In this document: positions 52,178 through 61,325 of the stretch, in pieces
How positions within the stretch are numbered: position 1 is the first letter of the stretch
How the letters are laid out: each line of letters opens with the position of its first letter
DNA from: Gordonia bronchialis DSM 43247
Lineage (GTDB): Bacteria; Actinomycetota; Actinomycetes; Mycobacteriales; Mycobacteriaceae
Direction of reading: 5' to 3'
DNA: 64,000 nt
NCBI RefSeq assembly: GCF_000024785.1
Contig: NC_013441.1
Span: 4,836,001-4,900,000, forward strand
Notes under the pieces: generated by a model
What the model saw: only the letters and a program-made list of their open reading frames with translations
The model's database searches: none
What the model was told of the DNA's origin: nothing
Position numbers and translations under genes: made by a program

Positions 52178-53137
52178 TCAGAAGAACGACGGGGCGAAGG
52201 TGGTCCGCCAGGACTGCTTGAAGTCGCTCTGCCAGTAGTCCCACCAGTGCACACCGTCGGGCTTGACGTTGGTGGTGAGCTTGACGCCCGGCACCAGTGC
52301 GATACGCGGGATGTAGAGCTGGGTGCTCACCGAAGCGGCGGTCTCCAGCGGAACCATCTGCGAGAAGCGGACCGGGTTGAAGTTGGGGCTGGTCGGGTTG
52401 ACCGAGCTGTCGTAGCGGCTGCCGAGGCCGGTGCCCGACGACAGGTAGACGTAGTGGCCGGCGAGGTTGTTGGCACTCAGGAACGGATCGTTCTGGAACC
52501 ACTGGCCGAGCGGGTAGACGCCCCACATGTTGTTGGCGTTGCCACCGGTCTGCGCGACGGCGACCTGGATGCCCTGGGTGAAGCCGGGCATGGTGACGGT
52601 CGGGTAGCCGCTGTAGGAGGCCACCGCCTGATAGAAGCCGGGGTGGCGCGATGCGAGGTTCAGCGCCGAGGTGCCCGACATCGACAGTCCGGCGATACCG
52701 TTGCGACGGTTGTCGCTGCCGTGACGCGCCGCCATGTAGCGCGGCAGTTCACGGGTGAGGAAGGTCTCCCACTTGTTCAGGCCCAGCGCCGGATCGCGCT
52801 GCTCCCAGTCGGTGTAAAAGCTGCCGGCACCGCCGAACGGGATGGCGACGTTGGCGCCCTTGCCGTTGAGCCACCGCGCGACGTCGGTGTTTATCAGCCA
52901 GCCGTTGTTGTTGTTCGGCGCACGCAGCCCGTCGAGCAGGTACAGCGTCGGCTTGTTCGATCCGCCGGCCGAGATGATGCACACCGGGATGGTGCGGTGC
53001 ATGGCGTTGGACCGGACGTTCTCGACGGTGCAGCCGTTGGCAGCCGAGGCCTGCGGGGCGGCGACCAGCGTCGCACCCGACACGGCCAGCAAGGCCACGA
53101 GTCCGGCGACAAGACGCTTACGGGCGCGTGTCAGCAT
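52178..53137 (-). CDS. Secreted antigen 85-like esterase/mycolyltransferase
   Basis: 319 residues. The signal peptide (RLVAGLVALLAVSGATLV, cleavage about ASA-AN near residue 33) precedes an esterase-D/antigen-85 alpha/beta-hydrolase fold. YLLDGLRAPNNNNGW is near 66-80, PFGGAGSFYTDWEQ near 100-113, the nucleophile serine is in IAGLSMSGTSALNLA near 148-162, and the histidine side is near DGVHWWDYWQSDF. Such enzymes transfer mycolates to trehalose and arabinogalactan at the cell surface. Ribosome site AAGGAAAAAACGA. It is followed by a perfect rho-independent terminator, so monocistronic expression is likely. Confidence 0.93.
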   Translation of the reverse strand: MLTRARKRLVAGLVALLAVSGATLVAAPQASAANGCTVENVRSNAMHRTIPVCIISAGGSNKPTLYLLDGLRAPNNNNGWLINTDVARWLNGKGANVAIPFGGAGSFYTDWEQRDPALGLNKWETFLTRELPRYMAARHGSDNRRNGIAGLSMSGTSALNLASRHPGFYQAVASYSGYPTVTMPGFTQGIQVAVAQTGGNANNMWGVYPLGQWFQNDPFLSANNLAGHYVYLSSGTGLGSRYDSSVNPTSPNFNPVRFSQMVPLETAASVSTQLYIPRIALVPGVKLTTNVKPDGVHWWDYWQSDFKQSWRTTFAPSFF

Positions 53138-53446
53138 TCGTTTTTTCCTTACGATCCTTGGAGACCCTGAGGCGGGCCTGCATCAGAGGGCATTCGTTGA
53201 GGGGATTGTATTGGCCCCTCGTCGGGTCTGGACCCGTCGTGAGGCAGTGTAACGGCTCGATAACGCACCGGCAAAGGCGAGGACGCGGCCGAAGCGGATT
53301 ACCAGTGTGACACCGGACACGTCGGCGACGACGTGACCAGCGTGGATCGACCGCAGTCCGAGAGTCCGCCGCCGAGCCTGAGAATTTCGGGCGGGCAGCG
53401 TCGTCGTGCCGTTACGGAATTGCGTCGGCTTCGGTGACCCACGCCC

Positions 53447-53452
53447 TAGGCT
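53447..53452 (+). promoter_or_regulatory. -10 box TAGGCT, leaderless promoter of the amidase
   Basis: TAGGCT with seven bases to the GTG at 53460. Confidence 0.5.
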
Positions 53453-53459
53453 GGCTGGC

Positions 53460-54950
53460 GTGAACCTCAGCGAGTACCTCGCCCTCGACGCCACCGCCCT
53501 CGCCGATCTCGTCGCCCGCGGCGAGGTCACGCCGACCGAACTGCTCGCCCTCGCGCGACAGCGGGCCGACGCCGTCAATCCCTCCTTGAACGCCATCGTC
53601 GTGCGCACCGACGCCGGCGCCGACGAACAGGTGGCCGACGCCTCGCGGCTCACCGGTTCCCTCGCCGGCGTGCCGTTCCTCATCAAGGACCTCGGCCAGG
53701 ACTATCGCGGCTATCCGACGTCGTCGGGTTCGCGCTCGCTGCGCAACCACGTCGCCACCGAGAACGCGACCGTGGTGCAACGGTTCCTCGACGCCGGGCT
53801 GGTCATCTTCGGCAAGACCAACACCCCCGAGTTCGGGTCCAAGGGCATCACCGAGCCCGAACTGTGGGGTCCCGCGCACAACCCCTGGAATCTCGGGCAC
53901 ACACCCGGCGGCTCGTCGGGCGGTAGCGCCGCCGCGGTCGCGGCGGGCATCGTCCCGGCCGCGGGCGCCAATGACGGCGGCGGATCGATCCGTATCCCGG
54001 CGGGCTGCAACGGACTCGTCGGTCTGAAGCCGACGCGCGGTCTCACCCCGTTCGGCCCGACGGGCGGCGAACCCCTCTTCGGCATGGCCGTCGAGGGCAC
54101 CGTCACGCGGACCGTGCGCGACGCGGCAGCCATCTATGACGCGATCGCCGGCCCGACCCCGTCGTCGGTGTATCCCACACCCGCCCACGACGTCGCGTTC
54201 ACCACCCAGATCACCGAACGACCCAAGGGGCTGCGCATCGGGTATTCGACGGTGTCGGCGATCAACCCGAACCCGCACCCCGAGGCAGTGGCGGCGGTGG
54301 AACGTGCGGCGTCGTTGCTCACCGAGCTGGGCCACCACGTCGAGGAGGTGGCCCCACCCCAGGACGATGCCGCGCTGAGCCGCGATTTCCTCACCATCTG
54401 GTTCGCCAAGGCCGCCGCGCACGTCGACGAGGCCCGACGCCTGACCGGTGCGACCAACGCCGACTTCGAGGCCGACACCCTCGCCGTTGCCGAACTCGGC
54501 CGGGCGGCCGGGGTGGTCGCCGCCTTCACCGCAGTCGACAACATCAACAACCACGTCCTCGCGCTGGAAACCTTCCATCAGACCTACGACTATCTGTTGA
54601 CACCCACGCTCGCGACCCCGCCCCTGCGAATCGGGGAGACCACCACGCCGGCCGCCCTGCAACGCGCCTCGCGGGTGATCGCCCGCGTGCATGCCGGCTC
54701 GCTACTCGCGCGGGCCGGACTGATCGACGACCTCATCACCCAGAGCCTCGGCTGGGTGCCCTACACCCAGCTCGCGAATCTGACCGGCCGGCCGGCGATC
54801 AGCGTGCCGCTGCACTGGACGGCCGACGGATTGCCGCTCGGCGTGCAGTTCGTCGGGCGGCTGGGCTCCGACGGCGATCTGCTCGCCCTGGCCGCGGCGC
54901 TCGAGGAGGCGCAGCCGTGGTTCGGCCGATACGCCGACATCTCCGTCTGA
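53460..54950 (+). CDS. Amidase signature family protein
   Basis: 496 residues. The Ser-cisSer-Lys catalytic machinery is intact. The lysine lies in VPFLIKDLGQDY (about residues 74-85), the cis-serine in GGSSGGSAAAVAAG (about 150-163), and the nucleophile serine in GANDGGGSIRIPAGC (about 170-184). These enzymes hydrolyse amides, nitrile-derived amides or tRNA-linked substrates. It is not gatA-like in context, since no gatB or gatC is nearby. The GTG start 53460 is supported by a leaderless -10 box. It is followed 63 bases later by an FAD dehydrogenase on the same strand. Confidence 0.93.
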   Translation: MNLSEYLALDATALADLVARGEVTPTELLALARQRADAVNPSLNAIVVRTDAGADEQVADASRLTGSLAGVPFLIKDLGQDYRGYPTSSGSRSLRNHVATENATVVQRFLDAGLVIFGKTNTPEFGSKGITEPELWGPAHNPWNLGHTPGGSSGGSAAAVAAGIVPAAGANDGGGSIRIPAGCNGLVGLKPTRGLTPFGPTGGEPLFGMAVEGTVTRTVRDAAAIYDAIAGPTPSSVYPTPAHDVAFTTQITERPKGLRIGYSTVSAINPNPHPEAVAAVERAASLLTELGHHVEEVAPPQDDAALSRDFLTIWFAKAAAHVDEARRLTGATNADFEADTLAVAELGRAAGVVAAFTAVDNINNHVLALETFHQTYDYLLTPTLATPPLRIGETTTPAALQRASRVIARVHAGSLLARAGLIDDLITQSLGWVPYTQLANLTGRPAISVPLHWTADGLPLGVQFVGRLGSDGDLLALAAALEEAQPWFGRYADISV

Positions 54951-55013
54951 CTCGCCCCGAGTGGTGTGTCCCGGACCACTACTCTTATCTCAACCAACAC
55001 GAGGGGAGTTGCG

Positions 55014-56687
55014 TTGTCTGAGCAGCAGGCCGACGCAGTGGTCGTCGGCGCCGGGCTCGCGGGCCTGGTCGCCACCTATGAACTGACGCAGGCGGGCCGC
55101 AAGGTCATCGTCGTCGACCAGGAGAACCGCAACAATCTCGGCGGACAGGCGTTCTGGTCATTGGGCGGACTGTTCCTGGTGGACAGCCCCGAGCAGCGTC
55201 GTCTGGGTATCCACGATTCGGCCGAGCTGGCGTTGCAGGACTGGATGGGATCGGCCGGCTTCGACCGCGACGACGAGGATTTCTGGCCGCGCCAGTGGGC
55301 GCGCGCCTACGTGGAGTTCGCCGCCACCGAGAAGCGCCAGTATCTACACGACCTCGGTCTGCGCATCACCCCGGTCGTCGGCTGGGCCGAACGCGGCGGC
55401 GGTTTCGCCGACGGGCACGGCAACTCGGTCCCACGGTTTCATCTCACCTGGGGCACCGGCCCAGAGGTGGTGCGCGTCTTCGCCGAGCCCGTCCTCGAGG
55501 CCGAAGCACGCGGCCTGGTCGAGTTCCGGTTCCGCCACCAGGTCGACGACCTTATCGTCGACGGCGACCAGGAGTCGGGCACCGTCGTCGGTGTACGCGG
55601 TTCGCTCCTGGCCCCCACCGACCTCGAGCGGGGACGTGCGTCCAGCCGGGATGTGGTGGGCGACTTCGAGATCCGGGCCGACGCCGTCATCGTCACCACC
55701 GGCGGCATCGGACACAACCATGAGCTGATCCGACGCAACTGGCCCACCGAACGCCTCGGTCCGGCACCGGAGACGATGATCTCCGGTGTCCCCGCGCACG
55801 TCGACGGCCGCATGCTCGGGATCGCCGAGGATGCCGGCGCGAGCATCGTCAACCGCGACCGCATGTGGCATTACACCGAGGGCATCCACAACTGGGACCC
55901 CATCTGGCCCGACCACGCGATCCGCATCATCCCCGGACCGTCGTCGCTGTGGCTCGACGCCAACGGAAACCGTTTGGCCCCACCGAATTTCCCCGGTTTC
56001 GACACCAATTCGACGATGAAGGCCATCCTGGCCACCGGTTACGACTACTCGTGGTTCATCCTCACCCAGACCATCATCGAGAAGGAGTTCGCGCTGTCGG
56101 GGTCCGAGCAGAATCCCGACATCACCAGCAAGGACCTGAAATTCGCGGTCAAGAGCCGCCTCGCCAAGGGCGCACCCGGCCCGGTGGACGCCTTCAAACG
56201 CAACGGCGTCGACTTCGTGGTCGCCGACAATCTGCCCGAACTTGTCACCGGCATGAACGCGATCGCCCGCGGACCCGACCTCGACCTGCAGCAGGTGGAG
56301 CGGGTGATCTCGGCACGAGATGCCCAGCTGGACAACAAGTATTCCAAAGACGCCCAGATCATGGCGATCACCAACGCCCGGCAGTACCTGGGCGACAAGG
56401 TGGTCCGGGTGGCCAAACCGCACCGCTTGCTCGACCCGGCGCACGGCCCGCTGATCGCGGTGCGCCTCAACATCCTCACCCGAAAGACGTTGGGCGGCTT
56501 GGAGACCAACCTCGACGCGCAGGTGATGCGCCCCGACGGCACCGCCTTCGACGGTTTGTACGCCGCGGGCGAGGTCGCCGGGTTCGGCGGCGGCGGCGTG
56601 CACGGCTACAACGCGCTCGAGGGAACCTTCCTCGGCGGGTGCATCTTTTCCGGCCGGGCGGCGGGGCGGGCGGTGGCGCGCCTGTAA
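55014..56687 (+). CDS. FAD-binding dehydrogenase (fumarate-reductase family, Rv0785-like)
   Basis: 557 residues. The FAD motif ADAVVVGAGLAGLVATYELT is at the N-terminus, followed by VVDQENRNNLGGQAFWSLGG near 35-54. There is a middle domain with a fumarate-reductase-like cap, and the C-terminal FGGGGVHGYNALEGTFLGGC (about 525-545) closes the FAD site. Proteins of this exact layout are conserved in mycobacteria and annotated only as FAD-binding dehydrogenase; the substrate is unknown. The TTG start 55014 is chosen because GAGGGGAG precedes it and no ATG or GTG fits. It is convergent with the RibD-like gene, 25 bases apart. Confidence 0.9.
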   Translation: MSEQQADAVVVGAGLAGLVATYELTQAGRKVIVVDQENRNNLGGQAFWSLGGLFLVDSPEQRRLGIHDSAELALQDWMGSAGFDRDDEDFWPRQWARAYVEFAATEKRQYLHDLGLRITPVVGWAERGGGFADGHGNSVPRFHLTWGTGPEVVRVFAEPVLEAEARGLVEFRFRHQVDDLIVDGDQESGTVVGVRGSLLAPTDLERGRASSRDVVGDFEIRADAVIVTTGGIGHNHELIRRNWPTERLGPAPETMISGVPAHVDGRMLGIAEDAGASIVNRDRMWHYTEGIHNWDPIWPDHAIRIIPGPSSLWLDANGNRLAPPNFPGFDTNSTMKAILATGYDYSWFILTQTIIEKEFALSGSEQNPDITSKDLKFAVKSRLAKGAPGPVDAFKRNGVDFVVADNLPELVTGMNAIARGPDLDLQQVERVISARDAQLDNKYSKDAQIMAITNARQYLGDKVVRVAKPHRLLDPAHGPLIAVRLNILTRKTLGGLETNLDAQVMRPDGTAFDGLYAAGEVAGFGGGGVHGYNALEGTFLGGCIFSGRAAGRAVARL

Positions 56688-56712
56688 CGCCGTCGATCAT
56701 CGTCGCATCAGG

Positions 56713-57306
56713 TCACCGTCGCGTGTAGATCAGCAGCGCCACACCACTGTCGAAGGTCCGCGCCGAGCGCAACCGGAATCGGTCGAGTACCGGCCCGGAG
56801 CCGGCGGGCAGATCGAAGAGCGGTACGCCGGTACCGATGATGACCGGGTTGAGTTTCAGGTGGATCTCGTCGACCTCCTCATGTAGCGCACCGGCCAGCG
56901 ATCCGCCACCGCACAGCCAGATGTCGCGTCCCGGTTCGGCTTTCAGCGCACGGACCCGTTCGAGCGCGTTCGACGCCACCAGTTCCACACCGGGATCGTC
57001 GATGGCCCCCAACGTCGACGAGAAGACCAGGTGCCGAAGATGCGGATAGGCGTTGGTGATGCCGATGTCCAGCCCCTTCTCGTAGCTGCCCCGGCCTTCC
57101 AGCACGGTGTCGAAGTGGCGGGGTTCGACACCGTCGACGCCGAGCATCTCCCGGACGTGATGCGGGATCATCTCCGGGTACTCGTTCATCAGAGGCTCGG
57201 CGTGGTCGCCGGTCAGCTCGAAGATCGTGCCCGACGGATCGGAACGGTCTGGACCGGCGATGTACCCGTCGATTGTCGACGCCACCAGATAGATGAGTTT
57301 GCGCAT
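56713..57306 (-). CDS. Dihydrofolate reductase/RibD C-terminal domain protein
   Basis: 197 residues. The RibD_C fold begins RKLIYLVASTIDGYIAGPDR. HFDTVLEGRGSYEKGLDIG near 65-83 and DIWLCGGGSLAGALHEEVDE near 133-152 form the NADPH site, and LNPVIIGTGVPLFD is near the C-terminal strand. Probable stand-alone reductase of unknown substrate, second of its family in the window. The ATG 57306 is chosen because homology begins there. It faces the DyP peroxidase gene across 187 bases. Confidence 0.88.
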   Translation of the reverse strand: MRKLIYLVASTIDGYIAGPDRSDPSGTIFELTGDHAEPLMNEYPEMIPHHVREMLGVDGVEPRHFDTVLEGRGSYEKGLDIGITNAYPHLRHLVFSSTLGAIDDPGVELVASNALERVRALKAEPGRDIWLCGGGSLAGALHEEVDEIHLKLNPVIIGTGVPLFDLPAGSGPVLDRFRLRSARTFDSGVALLIYTRR

Positions 57307-57481
57307 AACAGATGGCCTCCGTTCGCGTAGGTCGGTGCGATCGTTGCCGCAGACCGTCGACCATGGTGGCAGAACATGCACAGGGGGGGAAATCAGTTTC
57401 TCGTCCATGGCCGAAAAGGGTTGCCTCACCTACGCATTCATGCCGGTGGCACGCCGGGCACAGATGCCGACGGTGGTCCGC

Positions 57482-57487
57482 TAGGGT
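57482..57487 (+). promoter_or_regulatory. -10 box TAGGGT, leaderless promoter of the encapsulin operon
   Basis: TAGGGT with six bases to the GTG at 57494, the start of the DyP peroxidase gene. Confidence 0.5.
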
Positions 57488-57493
57488 GGAACC

Positions 57494-58501
57494 GTGCCGG
57501 TGCCGCAGACCATCCTCACGCGGAAGACCCGTTCCGCGATCTTCGTGGTGCTCGTCATCAACGACGGCGGTGAGCAGACCGTCCGCGATTTCCTCGAAGA
57601 CGTGCCGAGCCTGACAAACGCGGTCTCCTCCCGAGCGCCGGAAGCCGCGCTGGCGGGCATCGTGTCCATCGGATCGGACGCCTGGGACCGGCTTTTCGAC
57701 GGTCCGCGACCGCGTTCGCTGCGCCCCTTCGTGCCCTACGAGGGTGAGGTGCACACCGCGCCGGCCACCCCTGCAGATCTGTTGTTGCACATCAAGGCCG
57801 ATCAGCTCGACCTCTGTTTCGAACTCGGCCGCAAGTTCACCGAAACCCTCGGTGACGCGGTGACCGTCGTCGACGAGGTGCACGGCTTCCGCTATTTCGA
57901 TCTGCGCGACCTCATCGGGTTCGTCGACGGCACCGAGAACCCGGTCGGGCAGGCCGCCATCGACGCGATCACCGTCGGCGACGACGACCCCGACTTCACC
58001 GGCGGCAGTTACGTCGCGATCCAGCGCTACATCCACGACCTCGGGGCGTGGAACGCGCTGAGCACCGAGGATCAGGAAGACGCGATCGGACGCACCAAAC
58101 TCGACAACGTCGAGATGGCCGACGACGTCAAACCCACCAACTCGCATATCGCGCTCAACGTCGTCGAAGACGAGAGCGGCGAGGAGATCGACGTGGTCCG
58201 CGACAACATGCCCTACGGGGACGTGTCGGGTGCTGGTGAATGCGGGACTTTCTACATCGCGTACTCGGCCGGTCCGGATGTCACCGAGGAGATGCTGCGC
58301 AAGATGTTCATCGGCGATCCGCCCGGCAACTACGACCGCCTCCTCGACTTCACCACCGCCGTCACCGGATCGCAGTTCTTCGCACCGACAATGGATTTCC
58401 TCGAGGATCTGCCGCCGGCACCACCCACCGACGACGTCGAGTCACCGCCGGAGCGTGTCCGCCCCGCCGACGGCTCGCTGGGCATCGGCTCCCTGCACTG
58501 A
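57494..58501 (+). CDS. Dye-decolorizing peroxidase (DyP), encapsulin cargo
   Basis: 335 residues. The DyP signature GFVDGTENP (GxxDG, catalytic aspartate, about 138-146) and the proximal heme histidine in KPTNSHIALN (about 215-224) are present, with the distal arginine region near 235. The last ten residues, DGSLGIGSLH, match the encapsulin targeting peptide that docks cargo inside the shell. This heme peroxidase should therefore be packed in the nanocompartment encoded 61 bases downstream and serve in peroxide defence. GTG 57494 is supported by a leaderless -10 box. Confidence 0.95.
   Translation: MPVPQTILTRKTRSAIFVVLVINDGGEQTVRDFLEDVPSLTNAVSSRAPEAALAGIVSIGSDAWDRLFDGPRPRSLRPFVPYEGEVHTAPATPADLLLHIKADQLDLCFELGRKFTETLGDAVTVVDEVHGFRYFDLRDLIGFVDGTENPVGQAAIDAITVGDDDPDFTGGSYVAIQRYIHDLGAWNALSTEDQEDAIGRTKLDNVEMADDVKPTNSHIALNVVEDESGEEIDVVRDNMPYGDVSGAGECGTFYIAYSAGPDVTEEMLRKMFIGDPPGNYDRLLDFTTAVTGSQFFAPTMDFLEDLPPAPPTDDVESPPERVRPADGSLGIGSLH
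58469..58498 (+). other. Encapsulin targeting peptide of the DyP peroxidase
   Basis: Encodes DGSLGIGSLH at the extreme C-terminus. The linker before it (PPAPPTDDVESPPERVRPA) is Pro/acidic-rich and flexible, the usual tether for a docking tail. Confidence 0.85.
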
Positions 58502-58561
58502 CCTCACAGAACCGACCCCGCCCGCATCGACCCCACCCGCATCGACCCAGGAGTGACCGCC

Positions 58562-59365
58562 ATGAACAACCTGCACCGCGAACTCGCACCGATCTCCGAC
58601 GCGGCGTGGCACGAGATCGAGGAGGAGGCGGCGCGGTCGTTCAAGCGCAACAGCGCCGGCCGTCGTCTCGTCGACGTCAAGGGGCCGCTGGGTCTCGACA
58701 CCGCGTCGGTGACGCTGGGTCACCGCTCCAAGATCGACGCACCCGCTGACGGCATCCAGGCCTTCACCCGGCACACGCAGTCGCTGGTGGAGCTGAAGGT
58801 GCCGTTCACCGTGACCCGGGAAGCCATCGACGACGTGGATCGCGGCGCACAGGATTCCGACTGGGATCCGGTGGTCGACGCGGCCCGCGACCTCGCACTC
58901 GCCGAAGACCGCGCCATCTTCGAGAGCTACGCAGCCGCCGGGATCAGTGGCATCCGCTCCGCCGCGACGGCCACCCCCATCGTGCTGCCCGAGGACGTCC
59001 GCGACTATCCGGAGGCGTTCAGCGCCGCGCTGTCCACACTGAAGCTCGCCTCGGTCGACGGCCCGTATTCGATCGCTCTCGCGGCCGACGTCTACAACCT
59101 GGTCAACGAGACGTCGAACCACGGTTACCCGGTCCGCGAGCACATCCAGCGCCTCATCGACGGCGACATCGTCTGGGCTCCCGCCATCACCGGTGCGTTT
59201 GTTCTCAGTACCCGGGGCGGCGACTTCGAGCTCACCATCGGTCAGGACGTGTCCATCGGCTACGACTCGCACGACGCCGACACCGTGAACCTCTACTTCC
59301 AGGAGTCCTTCACCTTCCTCGCCTACACCGGCGAGGCGGCGGTTCCGCTGGTGCCGGCGAGCTGA
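58562..59365 (+). CDS. enc: Family 1 encapsulin shell protein
   Basis: 267 residues of HK97-fold shell protein, also known as linocin/CFP29 type. It starts MNNLHRELAPISDAAWHEIE and shows SFKRNSAGRRLVDVKGPLG, the E-loop region near 55-75, and PFTVTREAIDDVDRGAQDSDW. The C-terminal strand has YFQESFTFLAYTGEAAVPL. It self-assembles into a ~25-nm icosahedral compartment that encloses the DyP peroxidase encoded just upstream. The ATG 58562 is preferred over GTG 58553 because AGGAG lies nine bases before it. Two 17-bp direct repeats (ACCCGCATCGACC) separate the two genes. A family A repeat follows the stop. Confidence 0.96.
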   Translation: MNNLHRELAPISDAAWHEIEEEAARSFKRNSAGRRLVDVKGPLGLDTASVTLGHRSKIDAPADGIQAFTRHTQSLVELKVPFTVTREAIDDVDRGAQDSDWDPVVDAARDLALAEDRAIFESYAAAGISGIRSAATATPIVLPEDVRDYPEAFSAALSTLKLASVDGPYSIALAADVYNLVNETSNHGYPVREHIQRLIDGDIVWAPAITGAFVLSTRGGDFELTIGQDVSIGYDSHDADTVNLYFQESFTFLAYTGEAAVPLVPAS

Positions 59366-59412
59366 GTTGGCGGGTCCTCCCGGCTGGTTGGGTCATCGCT
59401 GCCGGCTTCCTT

Positions 59413-59479
59413 CTGCCGGTAGAGCCCGGTTCAGCCGGCACGAGCGAGCGCAGCGAGTCCGAGCCACTTCGAAACCACC
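59413..59479. repeat. Intergenic repeat family A copy
   Basis: CTGCCGGTAGAGCCCGG, then GAGCGAGCGCAGCGAGTCC (59441-59460) and CTTCGAAACCACC. Preceded by looser CTGCCGGCT and CCCGGCTGGTTGGG units from 59383. It lies between the encapsulin stop and an ABC exporter start. Confidence 0.7.
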
Positions 59480-59591
59480 GGCGAGCCGACCACGTGCGCT
59501 ACCCCGGCAAAGTCGTCGCCAGCTCCGGCCGGATGGGAAACCTCTCGCCGTTGTCCGACCGACTTGCTAGCGTCGTCGAAGTGGCCAGCCC

Positions 59592-61325
59592 ATGTTGACC
59601 CGACTCATCCGCACCTATCTGCAGCGGTACCGCACCAACATGGCGGCCGTCGTGGCACTGCAGCTCGTCGCCACGGCCGCGATGCTCTATCTGCCGACGC
59701 TGAACGCCGACATCATCGACAACGGCGTCGCCCGTGGCGACACCGACTACATCCTGCGCATCGGCGGATGGATGCTGGCCATCACCATCGCGCAGGTGGT
59801 GTGCACCATCGTCGCGCAGTACTTCGGGGCGCGTGCCGCGCTCGGCGCCGGCCGTGACATCCGGCACGATCTGCTCCACCGCATCAACACCTACTCGGCG
59901 CGGGAGGTCGGGCGGTTCGGTGCACCGTCGTTGATCACCCGCACCACCAACGACGTCCAGCAGGTTCAGCTGCTCATCGTGATGAGCACCGTGATCCTCG
60001 TGATGGCGCCGATCATGTGCATCGGCGGCATCGCGATGGGCATCCACGTCGCCCCCGGGCTGTCCTGGGTACTCGTGGTCGCGGTTCCGGTGCTGGGTCT
60101 GACGATGGCGTTCATCATCGCGCGCATGATCCCGGGGTTCCAAGCCATGCAGGAGCGGATCGACAAGATCAATCTGGTGATGCGCGAACAGATCACCGGC
60201 ATCCGCGTGGTCCGCGCCTTCGTCCGGGAACGCTTCGAGATGCAGCGGTTCTCGGTGGCCAACGACTCGCTCGCCGACGCCAGCCTGCGGGTCGGGCGGA
60301 TGATGGCGCTGATGTTCCCCGCTGTCATGCTGATCAGCAACGTCACCATCGTCTCGATCATCTGGATCGGCGGGCACAAGGTCGCCGACGGCAGCGTCGA
60401 GATCGGCGCGCTCACCGCGATGATGAGTTATGTCGTGCAGATCATGATGTCGGTGATGATGGCGTCGTTCCTGGCGATGATGGCGCCGCGCGCCACCGTC
60501 TGCGCGGAACGAATCTGTGAGGTCCTCGACACCGAGACCTCCGTTCGTCCACCCGCCCACCCGGTTTCGTTCGCATCGTCGCCGAGCTCGGTGTCCTTCC
60601 GCGACGCCGAGTTCCGCTACCCGGGCGCCGACGACCCGGTGCTGTGTGACATCTCGTTCACCACCGAACGCGGCACCACCACGGCGATCGTCGGTTCCAC
60701 CGGGTCGGGTAAGACCACGCTGATCGGCCTCGTACCGCGCCTCATCGACACCACCTCGGGCGCTGTTCTCATCGGCGGCACCGATGTCCGCGAGGTCGAC
60801 CCGGACGTCTTGCGCAGCGCCATCGGCCTTGTGCCGCAACGGCCCTACCTGTTCTCCGGGACGGTCGCCACCAATGTGCGGCACGGCAAACCGGACGCCT
60901 CCGACGACGAGATCTGGGAGGCGTTGCGCATCGCGCAGGCCGAGGACTTCGTACGTGCGATGCCCGAGGGCCTCGACACCCCCATCGCCCAGGGCGGCAC
61001 CACGGTGTCCGGCGGGCAGCGGCAGCGCCTCGCCATTGCCCGCGCGCTGATCCGCCGCCCCGGGGTGTACCTGTTCGACGACTCGTTCTCCGCGCTGGAT
61101 CTCACCACCGACGCCCGGTTGCGCGCCGCATTGGGGCCGGTCACTACCGATGCTGCGGTGATTGTTGTGGCGCAACGCATCTCGACCATCGTCGACGCCG
61201 ACCAGATCGTCGTCCTGGATCGTGGGCGCGTCGTCGGCCTCGGACGGCACGATGAGCTGCTCGCCGGGTGCGAGACCTACGCCGAGATCGCGGAATCCCA
61301 ACTGGCCCTGCAGGAGGGATCATGA
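59592..61325 (+). CDS. ABC exporter half-transporter with degenerate ATP site
   Basis: 577 residues. Six N-terminal membrane helices (1-310, type IV exporter fold) and a C-terminal nucleotide-binding domain with Walker A GSTGSGKTT (about 367-375), signature VSGGQRQRLAIA and Walker B GVYLFDDSFSALD. The Walker-B glutamate is Asp (FDD rather than DE), so its composite ATP site is probably degenerate. With the following gene, which has a normal DE, it forms a heterodimeric exporter like TM287/288 or Rv1272c/Rv1273c. It overlaps the second subunit by four bases (ATGA). The substrate is unknown; multidrug or lipid export is likely. Confidence 0.92.
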   Translation: MLTRLIRTYLQRYRTNMAAVVALQLVATAAMLYLPTLNADIIDNGVARGDTDYILRIGGWMLAITIAQVVCTIVAQYFGARAALGAGRDIRHDLLHRINTYSAREVGRFGAPSLITRTTNDVQQVQLLIVMSTVILVMAPIMCIGGIAMGIHVAPGLSWVLVVAVPVLGLTMAFIIARMIPGFQAMQERIDKINLVMREQITGIRVVRAFVRERFEMQRFSVANDSLADASLRVGRMMALMFPAVMLISNVTIVSIIWIGGHKVADGSVEIGALTAMMSYVVQIMMSVMMASFLAMMAPRATVCAERICEVLDTETSVRPPAHPVSFASSPSSVSFRDAEFRYPGADDPVLCDISFTTERGTTTAIVGSTGSGKTTLIGLVPRLIDTTSGAVLIGGTDVREVDPDVLRSAIGLVPQRPYLFSGTVATNVRHGKPDASDDEIWEALRIAQAEDFVRAMPEGLDTPIAQGGTTVSGGQRQRLAIARALIRRPGVYLFDDSFSALDLTTDARLRAALGPVTTDAAVIVVAQRISTIVDADQIVVLDRGRVVGLGRHDELLAGCETYAEIAESQLALQEGS

